Below, in pieces: positions 24,324-36,661 of a stretch of DNA of 64,000 nt (position 1 is its first letter; every line of letters starts with the position of its first letter). Origin of the DNA: Eubacteriales bacterium. GTDB lineage: Bacteria > Bacillota > Clostridia > Christensenellales > CAG-138. The notes below the pieces were generated by a model, which saw only the letters and a list, made by a program, of their open reading frames with translations, had not been told where the DNA came from and made no database searches. The stretch is taken from assembly GCA_028694155.1 (NCBI GenBank), contig JAQUTY010000001.1:248001-312000 (forward strand), written 5' to 3'. A program made the position numbers and the translations under genes.

Positions 24324-24875
24324 ATGGATATTCTGGACACTATGAAAGACAAAATGAATTCGACCCTATCGGTATTGAAGCAGGATTTGAACGGACTTAG
24401 GGCAGGACGAGCCAACGCACAGGTGCTCGACCGCATTATGGTTGACTATTACGGAACGATGACTCCCATCAACCAGCTTGGAAATATCTCCACGCCCGAG
24501 CCTCGTATGCTTATCATCTCGCTGTGGGATAACAAAATGATTCCCCTTGTCGAAAAAGCTATTCAAAAATCTGACCTTGGTATCAATCCTGCAAACGACG
24601 GCAAGATTATTCGTCTGATGTTCCCCGAATTGACCGAGGAGCGCCGCAAGGATCTTGTAAAGTCCGTCAAAAAGAAGGGTGAGGACAGCAAAGTTGCTAT
24701 CCGCAACATTCGCCGTGATGCCATCGAGCAGATTAAAAAGCAGAAGAAGGACGGCGAACTGACCGAGGACGATCAGAAGAGATATGAGGAGAAGGCGCAG
24801 AAACAGACTGACGAAGCCATCAAGGACGTTGACGCCATCATCACCTCCAAGGAAAAGGAGATCCTCTCCGTTTGA
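24324..24875 (+). CDS. frr: Ribosome recycling factor
   Basis: A 183-residue factor that splits the post-termination ribosome with EF-G. Family blocks are LNGLRAGRANAQVLDRIMVDYYG, TPINQLGNISTPEPRMLII, AIQKSDLGINPANDGKIIRL and the basic C-terminal coiled coil with EERRKDLVKSVKKKGEDSKV. The ATG at 24324 follows AGGAGG at 24311-24316 at good spacing. A TTG two codons earlier is possible but less likely. It ends in TGA overlapping the next gene's TTG start. Confidence 0.97.
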   Translation: MDILDTMKDKMNSTLSVLKQDLNGLRAGRANAQVLDRIMVDYYGTMTPINQLGNISTPEPRMLIISLWDNKMIPLVEKAIQKSDLGINPANDGKIIRLMFPELTEERRKDLVKSVKKKGEDSKVAIRNIRRDAIEQIKKQKKDGELTEDDQKRYEEKAQKQTDEAIKDVDAIITSKEKEILSV

Positions 24876-25069
24876 TTTCGGTGTTGGGTCTTGAGTTGGA
24901 TATTGCTATTGGGCGGCTTGAAGCGTTGGGTTATGATATTGAGGTACTTGAGGTGCGCTCCAAAAAGGGGCAGCAGGGCGACCAGGTTCGTGTCATCAAG
25001 CAGGAGTTGACAGGTGATAATCGGCTGAGGTTGTCTTACTCATCGTTTATTACCGAAACCAAAAAATAA
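24872..25069 (+). CDS. Small conserved-looking protein with PASTA-like pattern
   Basis: A 65-residue protein between frr and uppS. It reads like a single PASTA-type alpha/beta unit: a small-hydrophobic start (VLGLELDIAIGRLEALGYD), strands IEVLEVRS and DQVRVIKQEL, and LRLSYS at the end. No signal peptide is present, so it would be cytoplasmic. The likely start is the TTG at 24872, which overlaps the frr stop and has AAGGAG 11 nt upstream; GTG at 24881 is an alternative. I do not recognise a named family. Conserved position within an essential operon argues that it is real. Confidence 0.7.
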   Translation: MISVLGLELDIAIGRLEALGYDIEVLEVRSKKGQQGDQVRVIKQELTGDNRLRLSYSSFITETKK

Positions 25070-25079
25070 TAGCCTCACG

Positions 25080-25101
25080 ATGCAAAGCCTATGCTTTGCA
25101 T
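25080..25101 (+). promoter_or_regulatory. Intercistronic hairpin before uppS
   Basis: A perfect 9-bp stem (ATGCAAAGC and its complement) with a CTAT loop lies between the 65-residue gene and uppS. Only three T residues follow, so it is a weak terminator at most. It may tune mRNA stability or read-through. Confidence 0.55.
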
Positions 25102-25122
25102 TTGGTGTAAATTGAGGAAAGA

Positions 25123-25863
25123 ATGGCAAAGCTTACTATTGAAGAACTGAATGAACTGGGGCTAAGGGCGGAAGCTATGCCTCGTCACGTTGCCATGATT
25201 ATGGACGGCAACGGACGATGGGCGAAGAAGAACGGCTTTTTGCGTGCCATGGGGCATCGCGCAGGTGTTACACGGCTTAGGGAGCTGGTGCGTTTTTCCT
25301 CTGATTCGGGCATCAAGGCGTTGACGCTCTATGCTTTTTCCACCGAGAATTGGAAGCGACCCGATGATGAGCTGGGCGTGCTGTTCTCGCTGCTGATTGA
25401 ATTTTTTAACAAGGAGATTGATGAGCTGCACCGAAACAACGTCTGTATTCGTTCTATTGGCGAGCTTGACGCCTTTCCGTTAAAGGTGCGTGAAGCCGTC
25501 AAAAACGCCGAGCAGCGCACAAAAAATAATGGTGGCTTGATGCTCAACATTGCCCTAAACTACGGCTCTCAAGCGGAGATACTGCGTGCTGCTGGCGCGC
25601 TGTGCAAAAGGGCTATCGAAACGGGCGAGCTTCCCACCAAGGACGATTTTGAGCAGGAATTGTACACCTGCGGTCTGCCGGAGCTGGATTTATTGATTAG
25701 AACCAGTGGCGAGCTTAGGCTGTCAAACTATCTACTATATCAGGCGGCATATGCCGAGCTGTATTTTACCGATGTATTCTGGCCCGACTTTACCAAGGAG
25801 GAATACATCAAGGCTATAAAGGAGTATCAACGTCGTTCCAGACGCTACGGAGGGTTGGAGTAA
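25123..25863 (+). CDS. uppS: Isoprenyl transferase (undecaprenyl diphosphate synthase)
   Basis: A 246-residue cis-prenyltransferase making the C55 lipid carrier for peptidoglycan. Motifs in order are HVAMIMDGNGRWAKKNG (catalytic Asp, diphosphate-binding Arg), GHRAGV, LTLYAFSTENWKRP, and the C-terminal LIRTSGELRLSNYLLYQAAYAELYF. All are intact. GAGGAAAG precedes the ATG. The stop overlaps the cdsA start by one base (TAATG), indicating coupling. Its product depends on isoprene units from dxr and ispG in the same operon. Confidence 0.96.
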   Translation: MAKLTIEELNELGLRAEAMPRHVAMIMDGNGRWAKKNGFLRAMGHRAGVTRLRELVRFSSDSGIKALTLYAFSTENWKRPDDELGVLFSLLIEFFNKEIDELHRNNVCIRSIGELDAFPLKVREAVKNAEQRTKNNGGLMLNIALNYGSQAEILRAAGALCKRAIETGELPTKDDFEQELYTCGLPELDLLIRTSGELRLSNYLLYQAAYAELYFTDVFWPDFTKEEYIKAIKEYQRRSRRYGGLE

Positions 25864-26690
25864 TGTTAGTTCGAACTGTTGTGGGGATAATAATTGCGGT
25901 GGTGCTGCTTGCTGCGCTTGCCAATCAATATGTATTTGTTGTGGTATTCGCACTTGCTTTCTTGCTTGCCATCGACGAGATGCATCGCATGTTTAAGGGC
26001 AAGGGGCTAAAGGTGTTCATGATTCCCTCGTACATCTTTGCAGGCTCATTTGGCCCACTGTATCTGCTGACCAAAGAATTTGGCGATGCAGGAATGGCTA
26101 CTGCTCTGCTGTTTGCCTATTCCATGCTGCTGTTTGTATCGACCATAATCGGTCAGGTGTTCTACTGCAAAAACGACTGCACCCCTGCCATTTTCAGTCT
26201 GGTGCCGCTTATATATCCGTTGCTGTCGGCGTGTGCGCTGGTCTTTATGTACTTTGGTCTCAAGGAGCGTGTAATTGGCATCACCGCAACCGCTGTGGCG
26301 ATATTGGCTCCGCTTGCGTCCGATGTGCTGGCATACTTCGGCGGCGTTCTGTTTGGCAAGCACCCGCTTTGCCCCAACATTAGTCCTAAAAAAACTGTGG
26401 AGGGCTCAATCTTTGGGGTTATAGGCGGAATGCTCATGGGTATGCTGCTGTATTTTTTGCAGGGCTTCTGGGGTGCGAGCACTGATTGGCACACCATGCT
26501 GGTGATAGGTTTATTGTGTGGAGTTGCCGGACAGTTCGGCGACCTGTACGCCTCCTCAATCAAACGCTGGGCAGGTATCAAGGATTTCTCCTCTCTGCTG
26601 CCCGGTCATGGCGGAATTTTGGACAGGCTTGACAGCACATGGGTCTGTGCGCCCATCGTGCTATGCTACCTGCTATTGATGGGATATTAG
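25863..26690 (+). CDS. cdsA: Phosphatidate cytidylyltransferase
   Basis: A 275-residue integral membrane enzyme that makes CDP-diacylglycerol for phospholipid synthesis. Several hydrophobic helices precede the diagnostic signature SSIKRWAGIKDFSSLLPGHG followed by GILDRLDS near residues 230-258, with the metal-binding Asp pair and the PGHGG loop. Length is normal. The start overlaps the uppS stop, and dxr begins one base after its own stop codon. Confidence 0.95.
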   Translation: MLVRTVVGIIIAVVLLAALANQYVFVVVFALAFLLAIDEMHRMFKGKGLKVFMIPSYIFAGSFGPLYLLTKEFGDAGMATALLFAYSMLLFVSTIIGQVFYCKNDCTPAIFSLVPLIYPLLSACALVFMYFGLKERVIGITATAVAILAPLASDVLAYFGGVLFGKHPLCPNISPKKTVEGSIFGVIGGMLMGMLLYFLQGFWGASTDWHTMLVIGLLCGVAGQFGDLYASSIKRWAGIKDFSSLLPGHGGILDRLDSTWVCAPIVLCYLLLMGY

Positions 26691-26691
26691 T

Positions 26692-27837
26692 ATGAAAAAG
26701 ATTACGGTACTGGGCAGCACGGGCTCCATTGGCAGGCAAACCCTTGAAGTCATCGCCGCCCACCCAACCGAATACGAGCTGTATGGCGTCTCGGCAAATT
26801 CTAATTTTGAGCTGCTCTGTGAGCAAGCACGCAATTTTAGAGCCAAACGTATCGCCTGCTCCACCGCCTTTCCCTGTGCCAATGACATTGATTGCATCTT
26901 TGGGGACGATGCCGCAGAACGGCTTGCCGCCGATAATGAAGCGGACGTGGTTGTGCTTGCCATCTCCGGCATAGCTGCTCTAAAGCCGCTGCTTGCCGCC
27001 ATCAAAAACGGAAAGCGAATAGCCATTGCCAACAAGGAAAGCCTTGTGTGCGGTGGTGATTTGGTCGATGCGGCCCTTGAAAAATACCATGCGGAGCTTG
27101 TTCCAATCGACAGCGAGCAGTCGGCTATCTTCCAATGCCTTAAAAACGGCTCTGACAGGGAGGTGAAAAGACTAATACTCACCGCTTCGGGCGGCCCATT
27201 CTTTCGCCGTTCAAAGGACGAGCTTGAAAATATCACCATGGCGGAGGTGCTGCATCATCCCACCTGGAACATGGGTAAAAAAATCACCCTCGATTCCGCC
27301 ACTCTGTTTAACAAAGGCTTGGAAATTATCGAGGCTGCTCGGCTTTTCCATCGCAGTGCGGACGGCATCAGCGTGCTTATTCACCCACAATCCATCGTTC
27401 ATTCCATGGTTGAATACCGTGACGGAACGATAATGGCGAACATGAGCTGTCCTGATATGCGTCTGCCCATACAATATGCTCTCAGCTACCCCAACAGGCT
27501 CGAAAACACGCTTTGCAAGCCGCTGCTGCTGGAGGACGTAGGGGATCTGACCTTCCACAAGGTCGATGTTGAACGCTTCGGCGCAATTAAACTTGCTTAT
27601 CAAGCTCTTAGGCACGGGGGCGGTTTGCCGACCGTTTTTAACGGCGCAAACGAGCGTGCGGCAGAACTATATTTTGACGAAAAGATTACTTTTTTGGATA
27701 TTGAGACCTGTGTTGCATATGCTTGTGACAGGTACGAAAATCAACGGATGGATTCGCTTGAATCCATTTTAGATGCAGACAGACAGGCGCGGACGCTCGC
27801 AAGTGAGTGGGCTTGGCGCGTGAAAGGAAAGAAATGA
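26692..27837 (+). CDS. dxr: 1-deoxy-D-xylulose 5-phosphate reductoisomerase
   Basis: A 381-residue NADPH-dependent enzyme for the first committed step of the MEP isoprenoid pathway. The nucleotide-binding motif GSTGSIGRQTL is at residues 8-18; later blocks are ANKESLVCGG, VPIDSEQSAIFQCL (metal-binding Asp and Glu), ASGGPF, HPTWNMGKKITLDSATL and NKGLEIIEAARLF. The ATG follows the cdsA stop by one base. Its TGA overlaps the rseP ATG. Confidence 0.97.
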   Translation: MKKITVLGSTGSIGRQTLEVIAAHPTEYELYGVSANSNFELLCEQARNFRAKRIACSTAFPCANDIDCIFGDDAAERLAADNEADVVVLAISGIAALKPLLAAIKNGKRIAIANKESLVCGGDLVDAALEKYHAELVPIDSEQSAIFQCLKNGSDREVKRLILTASGGPFFRRSKDELENITMAEVLHHPTWNMGKKITLDSATLFNKGLEIIEAARLFHRSADGISVLIHPQSIVHSMVEYRDGTIMANMSCPDMRLPIQYALSYPNRLENTLCKPLLLEDVGDLTFHKVDVERFGAIKLAYQALRHGGGLPTVFNGANERAAELYFDEKITFLDIETCVAYACDRYENQRMDSLESILDADRQARTLASEWAWRVKGKK

Positions 27838-28877
27838 CAATCTGGACTATTTTACTGGCACTTCTGTTTTTATCCCTGCTCATAGCCATTCACGAGTTGG
27901 GACATTATACCATGGGCCGCATCTTCAAATTCACCATTGAGGAGTTTGCCATCGGCATGGGCCCAAAGTTAATCTCCCGAAAGTCGAAAAAAACCGGCAT
28001 CACCTATGCTTGGCGCGCGCTTCCCATCGGCGGCATGTGCCAATTCGGTGAGGACGTTGATGATGAGAATGCCGTTTCCGACCCTCATCACTTCAATAAT
28101 AATGCGTGGTGGAAGCGTGCGCTGGTGCTTGTTGCAGGAGCTGCAATGAATTTAATCTTTGCGCTCGTGCTCGCCGTTATTCTGCTTGCCGCCTACGGCA
28201 CTACCGATCAGAGCAAGGTCGTAGCAGGTTCATTGGGCGAAAACAGCGTTGCAGCTTCGGCAGGCATGGAGGTTGGCGATCAGTTCCTTTATATCAACGG
28301 CGAAAGCATCCAAAGTTATGAGGCTTTGGATTCGGCTCTGCAGCTAAATAAAGATACTGCCTCTATGGTCATGCTGCGTGACGGTCAGCAAGTGGAGCTG
28401 GAGCTAAACGGTCTTTATGATGAAACGCAAAACAAGAATTTCATGGGCGTGGGAATTAGCTTCGGCGTCAAGCAATACTCCCTCTTTGGTGCAATCGCCG
28501 CCGCACCTGCCTACTGTGCGGATATGGTCAAAACCGTCTATCAATCGCTTTGGATGCTAATCACGGGAGACGTGTCGCTGGGCGAAATGTCCGGCCCTGT
28601 GGGTGTTGTGCGTGTGATAAGCGAGTTCATACCCCAAGGCTTCGAAATCATTCTCATTCTGCTGGTGCTAATCAGCGTCAATTTGGGCGTTGTCAATCTT
28701 CTTCCCCTCCCTGCGCTCGATGGAGGACGGCTCCTTTTGGTCATTATCGAGGGTATCACCGGCAAACGCCTGCCCAGAAAAACCGAGGCGATAATTCACT
28801 TTGTCGGGTTCGCGCTGCTGCTGCTATTGATAATCTTTCTTACATTCAATGATGTATCGAGCTGCATAAGGGGATAG
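27834..28877 (+). CDS. rseP: RIP metalloprotease RseP (site-2 protease)
   Basis: A 347-residue membrane zinc protease that cuts anti-sigma factors or signal-peptide remnants within the bilayer. The zinc motif HELGH is at residues 20-24 in the first helix, and the second ligand block LLPLPALDGGRLL is near the C-terminus. A central PDZ domain (about residues 120-200) includes AASAGMEVGDQFLYINGESI. I chose the ATG that overlaps the dxr stop (ATGA); upstream frame is dxr coding. The ispG gene starts 2 bp after its stop. Confidence 0.96.
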   Translation: MTIWTILLALLFLSLLIAIHELGHYTMGRIFKFTIEEFAIGMGPKLISRKSKKTGITYAWRALPIGGMCQFGEDVDDENAVSDPHHFNNNAWWKRALVLVAGAAMNLIFALVLAVILLAAYGTTDQSKVVAGSLGENSVAASAGMEVGDQFLYINGESIQSYEALDSALQLNKDTASMVMLRDGQQVELELNGLYDETQNKNFMGVGISFGVKQYSLFGAIAAAPAYCADMVKTVYQSLWMLITGDVSLGEMSGPVGVVRVISEFIPQGFEIILILLVLISVNLGVVNLLPLPALDGGRLLLVIIEGITGKRLPRKTEAIIHFVGFALLLLLIIFLTFNDVSSCIRG

Positions 28878-28879
28878 CT

Positions 28880-29926
28880 ATGACAAGAGTTGTTAAAATT
28901 GGCAATGTGAAAATCGGCGGCGGCAATCCTGTTCTGATTCAGTCCATGACCAACACCGATACCCGTGATGTGGAAGCTACGGCGGCACAGATACTTGCGC
29001 TTGAAGATGCAGGCTGTCAGATTGTGCGTTCCTCCGTCTACGATGTGGACTGCGCAAGAGCTATTCCCTCCATCAAGTCGCACATTCACATTCCGTTGGT
29101 TGCAGACATACATTTTGACTATCGTCTTGCCATTGCCGCTATGGAAAACGGTGTGGACAAGATACGCTTCAACCCCGGCAACATTGGCGACGACAAGCAC
29201 GTTGAACAGGTGGTCGCCTGTGCAAGAGCGCATCGTGTGCCCATACGCATCGGCGTTAATGCCGGCTCGCTTGAAAAGCAGTTCATGTGTCTGCCCATTG
29301 CAGAGGCTATGGTGCAAAGCGCACTTAGAAATGTTTCCCTGCTTGAGAGCGCAGGTTTTTACGATACGGTCATCTCGCTTAAATCGTCCACCGTAAAATC
29401 CACGGTCGAGGCATACCGCCGCATAAGCTCCGTGGTCGATTATCCCCTGCACATAGGCGTGACCGAAGCAGGAACTCGTGAAATAGGGGAAATTAAATCT
29501 GCTATTGGCATCGGCTCGCTTCTGCTGGACGGCATTGGCGACACGCTCCGAGTATCGCTCACGGGCGATGTCATTCAAGAGGTAGAAGCCGCAAAGAAGA
29601 TTCTCCGTGCGCTGGGAATAAATTTGGACGATGTGGAAATTGTGAGTTGTCCAACCTGTGGCAGAACCGGGGTCAATCTTCAAGATGCGGTAGCGTTTGT
29701 AAACGCCAATATCCACCACAATGCAGGCTATCTCAAAATAGCAGTCATGGGCTGCGCCGTCAACGGTCCGGGCGAGGCAAGAGATGCGGACATAGGAATT
29801 GCCTTTGGCAAGGGGAACGGCGTCCTATTTGAAAGAGGCGAACAAGTCGCCTCCGGTTCAGCGCAGCAGATGCTCGAATTGCTCGTCAGTAAAGCCAACG
29901 AACGTTTGAAAGCAGCGTCAATATAA
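28880..29926 (+). CDS. ispG: (E)-4-hydroxy-3-methylbut-2-enyl-diphosphate synthase
   Basis: A 348-residue Fe-S enzyme of the MEP pathway. The TIM-barrel part shows PVLIQSMTNTDTRDVEATAAQI, IPLVADIHFDYRLAI and IRFNPGNIG. The C-terminal iron-sulfur part shows SCPTCGRTGVNL and IAVMGCAVNGPGEARDADIG, which give the three cluster cysteines. Length is normal. It closes the pyrH operon; only 15 bp separate it from the convergent TIGR04086 gene and no clear terminator is visible between them. Confidence 0.97.
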   Translation: MTRVVKIGNVKIGGGNPVLIQSMTNTDTRDVEATAAQILALEDAGCQIVRSSVYDVDCARAIPSIKSHIHIPLVADIHFDYRLAIAAMENGVDKIRFNPGNIGDDKHVEQVVACARAHRVPIRIGVNAGSLEKQFMCLPIAEAMVQSALRNVSLLESAGFYDTVISLKSSTVKSTVEAYRRISSVVDYPLHIGVTEAGTREIGEIKSAIGIGSLLLDGIGDTLRVSLTGDVIQEVEAAKKILRALGINLDDVEIVSCPTCGRTGVNLQDAVAFVNANIHHNAGYLKIAVMGCAVNGPGEARDADIGIAFGKGNGVLFERGEQVASGSAQQMLELLVSKANERLKAASI

Positions 29927-29941
29927 ATCCCTTTGTGTGTA

Positions 29942-30355
29942 TTACGATGCAGGTCGCCGCATCATTTTTGTTGTTGCTGCAATCGCTGCACCTATGGCGG
30001 CACTCATCAGAATATCACCCAAAATAGACCAGTTGAGATGTATCTCCCCTAGGAAAATGCACATGGAGATAACCGCAAGCAGTTGAAAGAGTGTGGCAGA
30101 AATTGCGCCCAGCAGCCATGTGCGCTCCGTGATGCACCTGCCAATAAGAAATCCTGCAAGAGCAGCACCCAGCACCTTCAATATCGTGTTGACAATCGTG
30201 ATGCTCCCCTCGCCAATCCACCCCCACGCAAGCATTAGAGTTGTTAATATCAGCAGCACCAGCACCGCAAGGCAAGCTATCAGTGCAGCCTTTGTCACCT
30301 TCCACACCAATGTTGACTCTCGCTTCGGTCTGCGCGTTTTTTTATACTTCGGCAT
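29942..30355 (-). CDS. TIGR04086 family membrane protein
   Basis: A 137-residue protein with a basic N-terminus (MPKYKKTRRPKRES) and four predicted membrane helices, matching the layout of the TIGR04086 family found near yajC in Clostridia. Its function is not known. The ATG at 30355 is preceded by GGAGGTG at 7 nt, so I preferred it to the GTG two codons upstream. It is transcribed in the same direction as yajC, but a MITE-like block of hairpins separates the two. Confidence 0.8.
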   Translation of the reverse strand: MPKYKKTRRPKRESTLVWKVTKAALIACLAVLVLLILTTLMLAWGWIGEGSITIVNTILKVLGAALAGFLIGRCITERTWLLGAISATLFQLLAVISMCIFLGEIHLNWSILGDILMSAAIGAAIAATTKMMRRPAS

Positions 30356-30407
30356 GAGCACACCTCCTTACAAGAAGATATGCGCCCACAATGAAGATAT
30401 GAATGAA

Positions 30408-30685
30408 AAAGCCACCCCAAAAAGGATGGCTTTCAGCTTGTCAAAAAAACCTATGGGTGCGGGGCGTGAGCCCTGCTGCATAAGTTCCGTATTCGGCGGC
30501 ATGTACGCCGAAACGGATGAAAAACCTTGTTTTTCATTCTTTTCGGGCTTTTCGCCCGGGAGCAAACGCAGTTTGCGAGAGAAAAGCCTGTATTCTGGCG
30601 AAAAAGGTTCGAAACCTTACAACTTGTTATTAAGGTTTCGAACCTTTTTTGACAAACTAAAAGCCACCCCAAAAAGGATGGCTTT
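30408..30685. repeat. MITE-like element with terminal inverted repeats and internal hairpins
   Basis: The left end (30408-30450) and right end (30641-30685) are imperfect inverted copies of about 45 bp, each made of an AAAGCCA-TGGCTTT hairpin followed by (C/T)AG(C/T)TTGTCAAAAAA. Between them lie more palindromes: TCCGT..GGCG/CGCC..ACGGA near 30487-30520, GGGC/GCCC near 30546, GCAAAC/GTTTGC near 30562 and a 19-bp-arm inverted repeat at about 30601-30650. No transposase is present. It fills most of the 346-bp gap between the TIGR04086 and yajC genes. The right hairpin may terminate yajC. Confidence 0.6.
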
Positions 30686-30701
30686 ATCGAGTATATCAGC
30701 G

Positions 30702-31046
30702 TTATTTTACTTCTTGATTGAGGGTTTGCTCTGCGCCCTGCTCCTCGACCTGTGCGATTGCGCCCTTTGCAAAGACCATCTTCACCTTGTCGGGCCCGAC
30801 CAACAGAACGATGATGTCATCCTTGACGGACGAAATTGTCCCATATATACCGCCAATGGTACGGACACGATCGCCCGGCTTGATGGCGGCAAGCATATTC
30901 TTGACTGCCTTGTCCTTACGACGCTGAGGAACGATCATAACCACGATCATAACAGCAAAGATGAGGATCAGCGGCAGGATAGTCGTCAGACTGCTGCCCG
31001 AACCACTGCACGAAGCAGTTGAACCTGTTGCACACAATAAATTCAT
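30702..31046 (-). CDS. yajC: Preprotein translocase subunit YajC
   Basis: A 114-residue single-span membrane protein that assists SecDF. After a short Ser/Gly-rich N-terminus there is one helix (ILPLILIFAVMIVVMIVPQ), then the family block RRKDKAVKNMLAAIKPGDRVRTIGGIYGTI and an acidic C-terminus. I chose the ATG at 31046, preceded by AAAGGA; 14 further upstream codons are open but contain the -10 region. No secD or secF follows in this window. Confidence 0.93.
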   Translation of the reverse strand: MNLLCATGSTASCSGSGSSLTTILPLILIFAVMIVVMIVPQRRKDKAVKNMLAAIKPGDRVRTIGGIYGTISSVKDDIIVLLVGPDKVKMVFAKGAIAQVEEQGAEQTLNQEVK

Positions 31047-31076
31047 AAGATTTTTCCTTTCAAATACATCTCTATA

Positions 31077-31105
31077 AGTATATGGCATTTTTTGTTCCGC
31101 GTCAA
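31077..31105 (-). promoter_or_regulatory. Predicted promoter of yajC
   Basis: On the minus strand TTGACG (31100-31105) is followed after 17 bp by TATACT (31077-31082), about 30 bp before the chosen ATG. Confidence 0.6.
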
Positions 31106-31162
31106 GACAAACATTGTGAAAAACTTGTGCCCCGTCACACCAAAATCTGCCCGTACCTACAA

Positions 31163-31200
31163 AGAGGGAGCCACTCGCTTCTTTGCGGATAGCTCCCTCT
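31163..31200 (-). terminator. Terminator after nifJ
   Basis: AGAGGGAGC (31163-31171) pairs with 31192-31200 around a 20-nt loop, 48 bp after the nifJ stop. Only TTTGT follows on the minus strand, so it is a modest terminator. The arms resemble the hairpin after tsf at 35.06 kb. Confidence 0.6.
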
Positions 31201-31247
31201 GCATTGTCTATCTCTATCCCACTATGAGGGTAGATGGGTTGAATGAC

Positions 31248-34835
<3,588 letters not shown>

Positions 34836-34873
34836 TTATTTCTCGGGCTCTTCACCCTAATTTACCAATTATC

Positions 34874-34903
34874 ATTATACCCCCTTTTCCGCAGTAATGT
34901 CAA
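34874..34903 (-). promoter_or_regulatory. Strong predicted promoter of nifJ
   Basis: On the minus strand TTGACA (34898-34903) is followed after 18 bp by TATAAT (34874-34879), both consensus. The leader is about 50 nt. The rest of the 322-bp gap to the tsf stop holds the tsf terminator and A/T-rich DNA in which I see nothing else. Confidence 0.75.
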
Positions 34904-35057
34904 CGAAAAAAGGATTTATGTATAATCATATAAGTTCATTCGACTTTGGGTTATTTTGTTTTCTCTGACACATTCTTGCCGTCCTGTCGATAAGCCCAGC
35001 CCAACGCCAATACAATATTATTATTTATTTTGTGGTGACCGATTTGCATATATCAAA

Positions 35058-35093
35058 AGAGAGCCGTCCGCTTGATTGCAGATGGCTCCCTCT
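35058..35093 (-). terminator. Terminator after tsf
   Basis: A GC-rich, slightly bulged stem (GATGGCTC pairing with GAGCCGTC, extended by AGAG/CTCT) ends on the minus strand in CTCTTTTGAT. It lies about 47 bp after the tsf stop. Confidence 0.65.
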
Positions 35094-35139
35094 GTTACTT
35101 GTTATTATGGCTCTGCCCTATTGGGCTATGATGCCCTAA

Positions 35140-35793
35140 TTATGCCTTAACCTGGCTCATTACCTCGTCAACGAAGTTGTCTTCACGCTTCTGCAGGCCT
35201 TCGCCCATCTCATAGCGGACAAAGCGGCGAATGCTTATCTTCTCGCCAATCTTTGCAACTGCGTTGTTGAGCAGCTGGTTGATGGTGACGTCGGGATCCT
35301 TGACAAAGGGCTGTTCGAGCAAGCAGACTTCCTTGTAGTACTTGGCGATTCTGCCTTCAACGATCTTTTCAATGATTGCTGCAGGCTTGGGCTTCTCCTC
35401 GTTGAGCTGCTGTGCGCGGGTAATTTCCTTCTCCTTCTCGATTTCCTCGGCGTTTACATCGGCAATTGCGATGTAGGTCGGCTTTGCAGCCGCAATGTGC
35501 AGAGCGATGTCGTGTACAAGGTTCTTAAAGTCGTCGGTCTTTGCCACAAAGTCTGTCTCACAGTTGACCTCGAGCAATACGCCAATCTTGCCGCCCATAT
35601 GAATGTAGGCGTCAACGATACCCTCTGCTGCGATGCGTCCAGCCTTCTTTGCTGCCGCTGCCAAGCCCTTTTCACGGAGGAAGTCGACTGCCTTGTCAGC
35701 GTCGCCATTGCACTCTGTCAGAGCCTTCTTGCAATCCATCATGCCTGCGCCTGTGCGCTCACGAAGGGTCATTACGTCTTTTGCTGTAAACAT
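35140..35793 (-). CDS. tsf: Translation elongation factor Ts
   Basis: A 217-residue guanine nucleotide exchange factor for EF-Tu. The N-terminal UBA-like domain is [25 protein letters not shown], followed by the core [35 protein letters not shown]. It is the short form, lacking part of the C-terminal dimerisation subdomain of the roughly 300-residue version, as in several other bacteria. The ATG at 35793 follows AGGAGG. It lies 16 bp after rpsB in a two-gene operon. Confidence 0.97.
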   Translation of the reverse strand: MFTAKDVMTLRERTGAGMMDCKKALTECNGDADKAVDFLREKGLAAAAKKAGRIAAEGIVDAYIHMGGKIGVLLEVNCETDFVAKTDDFKNLVHDIALHIAAAKPTYIAIADVNAEEIEKEKEITRAQQLNEEKPKPAAIIEKIVEGRIAKYYKEVCLLEQPFVKDPDVTINQLLNNAVAKIGEKISIRRFVRYEMGEGLQKREDNFVDEVMSQVKA

Positions 35794-35809
35794 AGTAGTA
35801 CCTCCTAAA

Positions 35810-36553
35810 TTATGCTTCTTCAACCGCTTCTTCAGCTTCTGCTGCGTCAACGGCTGCGTCTGTCATCTGCTCGCCCTGCTTGCCTTCCAATACTGCATCA
35901 GCCATCTTTGCGGTGATGAGTTTGACAGCGCGGATAGCATCGTCGTTGCCCGGAATGGGGTAATCGACTTCATCGGGATCACAGTTGGTGTCGATGATAG
36001 CGATAATCGGAATGCCCAGTGTGCGTGCCTCTGCAACTGCGATGTGTTCCTTCTTGGGGTCAACCACGAACAACGCACCGGGGAGCTTCTTCATTTCCTT
36101 GATGCCGCCCAAGTTCTTTTCGAGCTTCTCCTGCTCTGCCTTAAGACCGATAACTTCCTTCTTGGGAAGCAGATCGAATTCGCCGTTGGCTTCCATCTGC
36201 TCGATGCTCTTCAATCTCTGAATACGACCCTGAATGGTCTTGAAGTTGGTCATCATGCCGCCCAGCCAACGCTGATTGACATAGAACATCTCGCAACGCT
36301 TTGCTTCCTGCTCGATGCTCTCCTGGGCCTGCTTCTTCGTGCCCACAAACAGAATGGATTTATCCTGTGCTGCCAAGTCACGGATGAAGTAGTAGGCTTC
36401 TTCAATTTTCTTTACCGTCATTTGAAGATCGATGATGTAGATACCGTTGCGCTCGGTAAAGATGAACTCCTTCATCTTGGGGTTCCAACGGCGGGTTTGG
36501 TGACCGAAGTGTACGCCGGCCTCCAGCAACTGTTTCATAGAAATCACGGACAT
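35810..36553 (-). CDS. rpsB: 30S ribosomal protein S2
   Basis: A 247-residue S2. Family blocks are [71 protein letters not shown] and [29 protein letters not shown]. The C-terminus is Ala/Glu-rich. The ATG at 36553 follows GAGGAGG; the open frame upstream runs through the promoter and is not coding. It heads the rpsB-tsf operon. Confidence 0.97.
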   Translation of the reverse strand: MSVISMKQLLEAGVHFGHQTRRWNPKMKEFIFTERNGIYIIDLQMTVKKIEEAYYFIRDLAAQDKSILFVGTKKQAQESIEQEAKRCEMFYVNQRWLGGMMTNFKTIQGRIQRLKSIEQMEANGEFDLLPKKEVIGLKAEQEKLEKNLGGIKEMKKLPGALFVVDPKKEHIAVAEARTLGIPIIAIIDTNCDPDEVDYPIPGNDDAIRAVKLITAKMADAVLEGKQGEQMTDAAVDAAEAEEAVEEA

Positions 36554-36636
36554 GTTAATTAACCTCCTCGTTATTTTTGTCTTCCCCGAGCTTCTTCTCT
36601 GCAGGTAACCATCAATGTGGCACGAGCCTCCAGATC

Positions 36637-36646
36637 CACTCGAGTG
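36637..36646 (-). promoter_or_regulatory. Palindrome in the rpsB 5' leader
   Basis: CACTCGAGTG is a perfect 10-bp palindrome within the roughly 100-nt leader, close to the predicted transcription start. The leader is long enough to hold an S2-binding autoregulatory structure, but I cannot show one. Confidence 0.3.
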
Positions 36647-36661
36647 CGTGATACCTTGGAT

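Noticed and set aside
30368..30565. A 65-codon minus-strand frame with a C-terminal hydrophobic segment inside the hairpin block
   Set aside because: It is encoded by the palindromes themselves and has no ribosome site. A repeat explains it better.
30093..31022. A long plus-strand open frame through the TIGR04086 gene, the hairpin element and yajC
   Set aside because: It runs antisense to two credible genes and across palindromic DNA, and has no recognisable protein.
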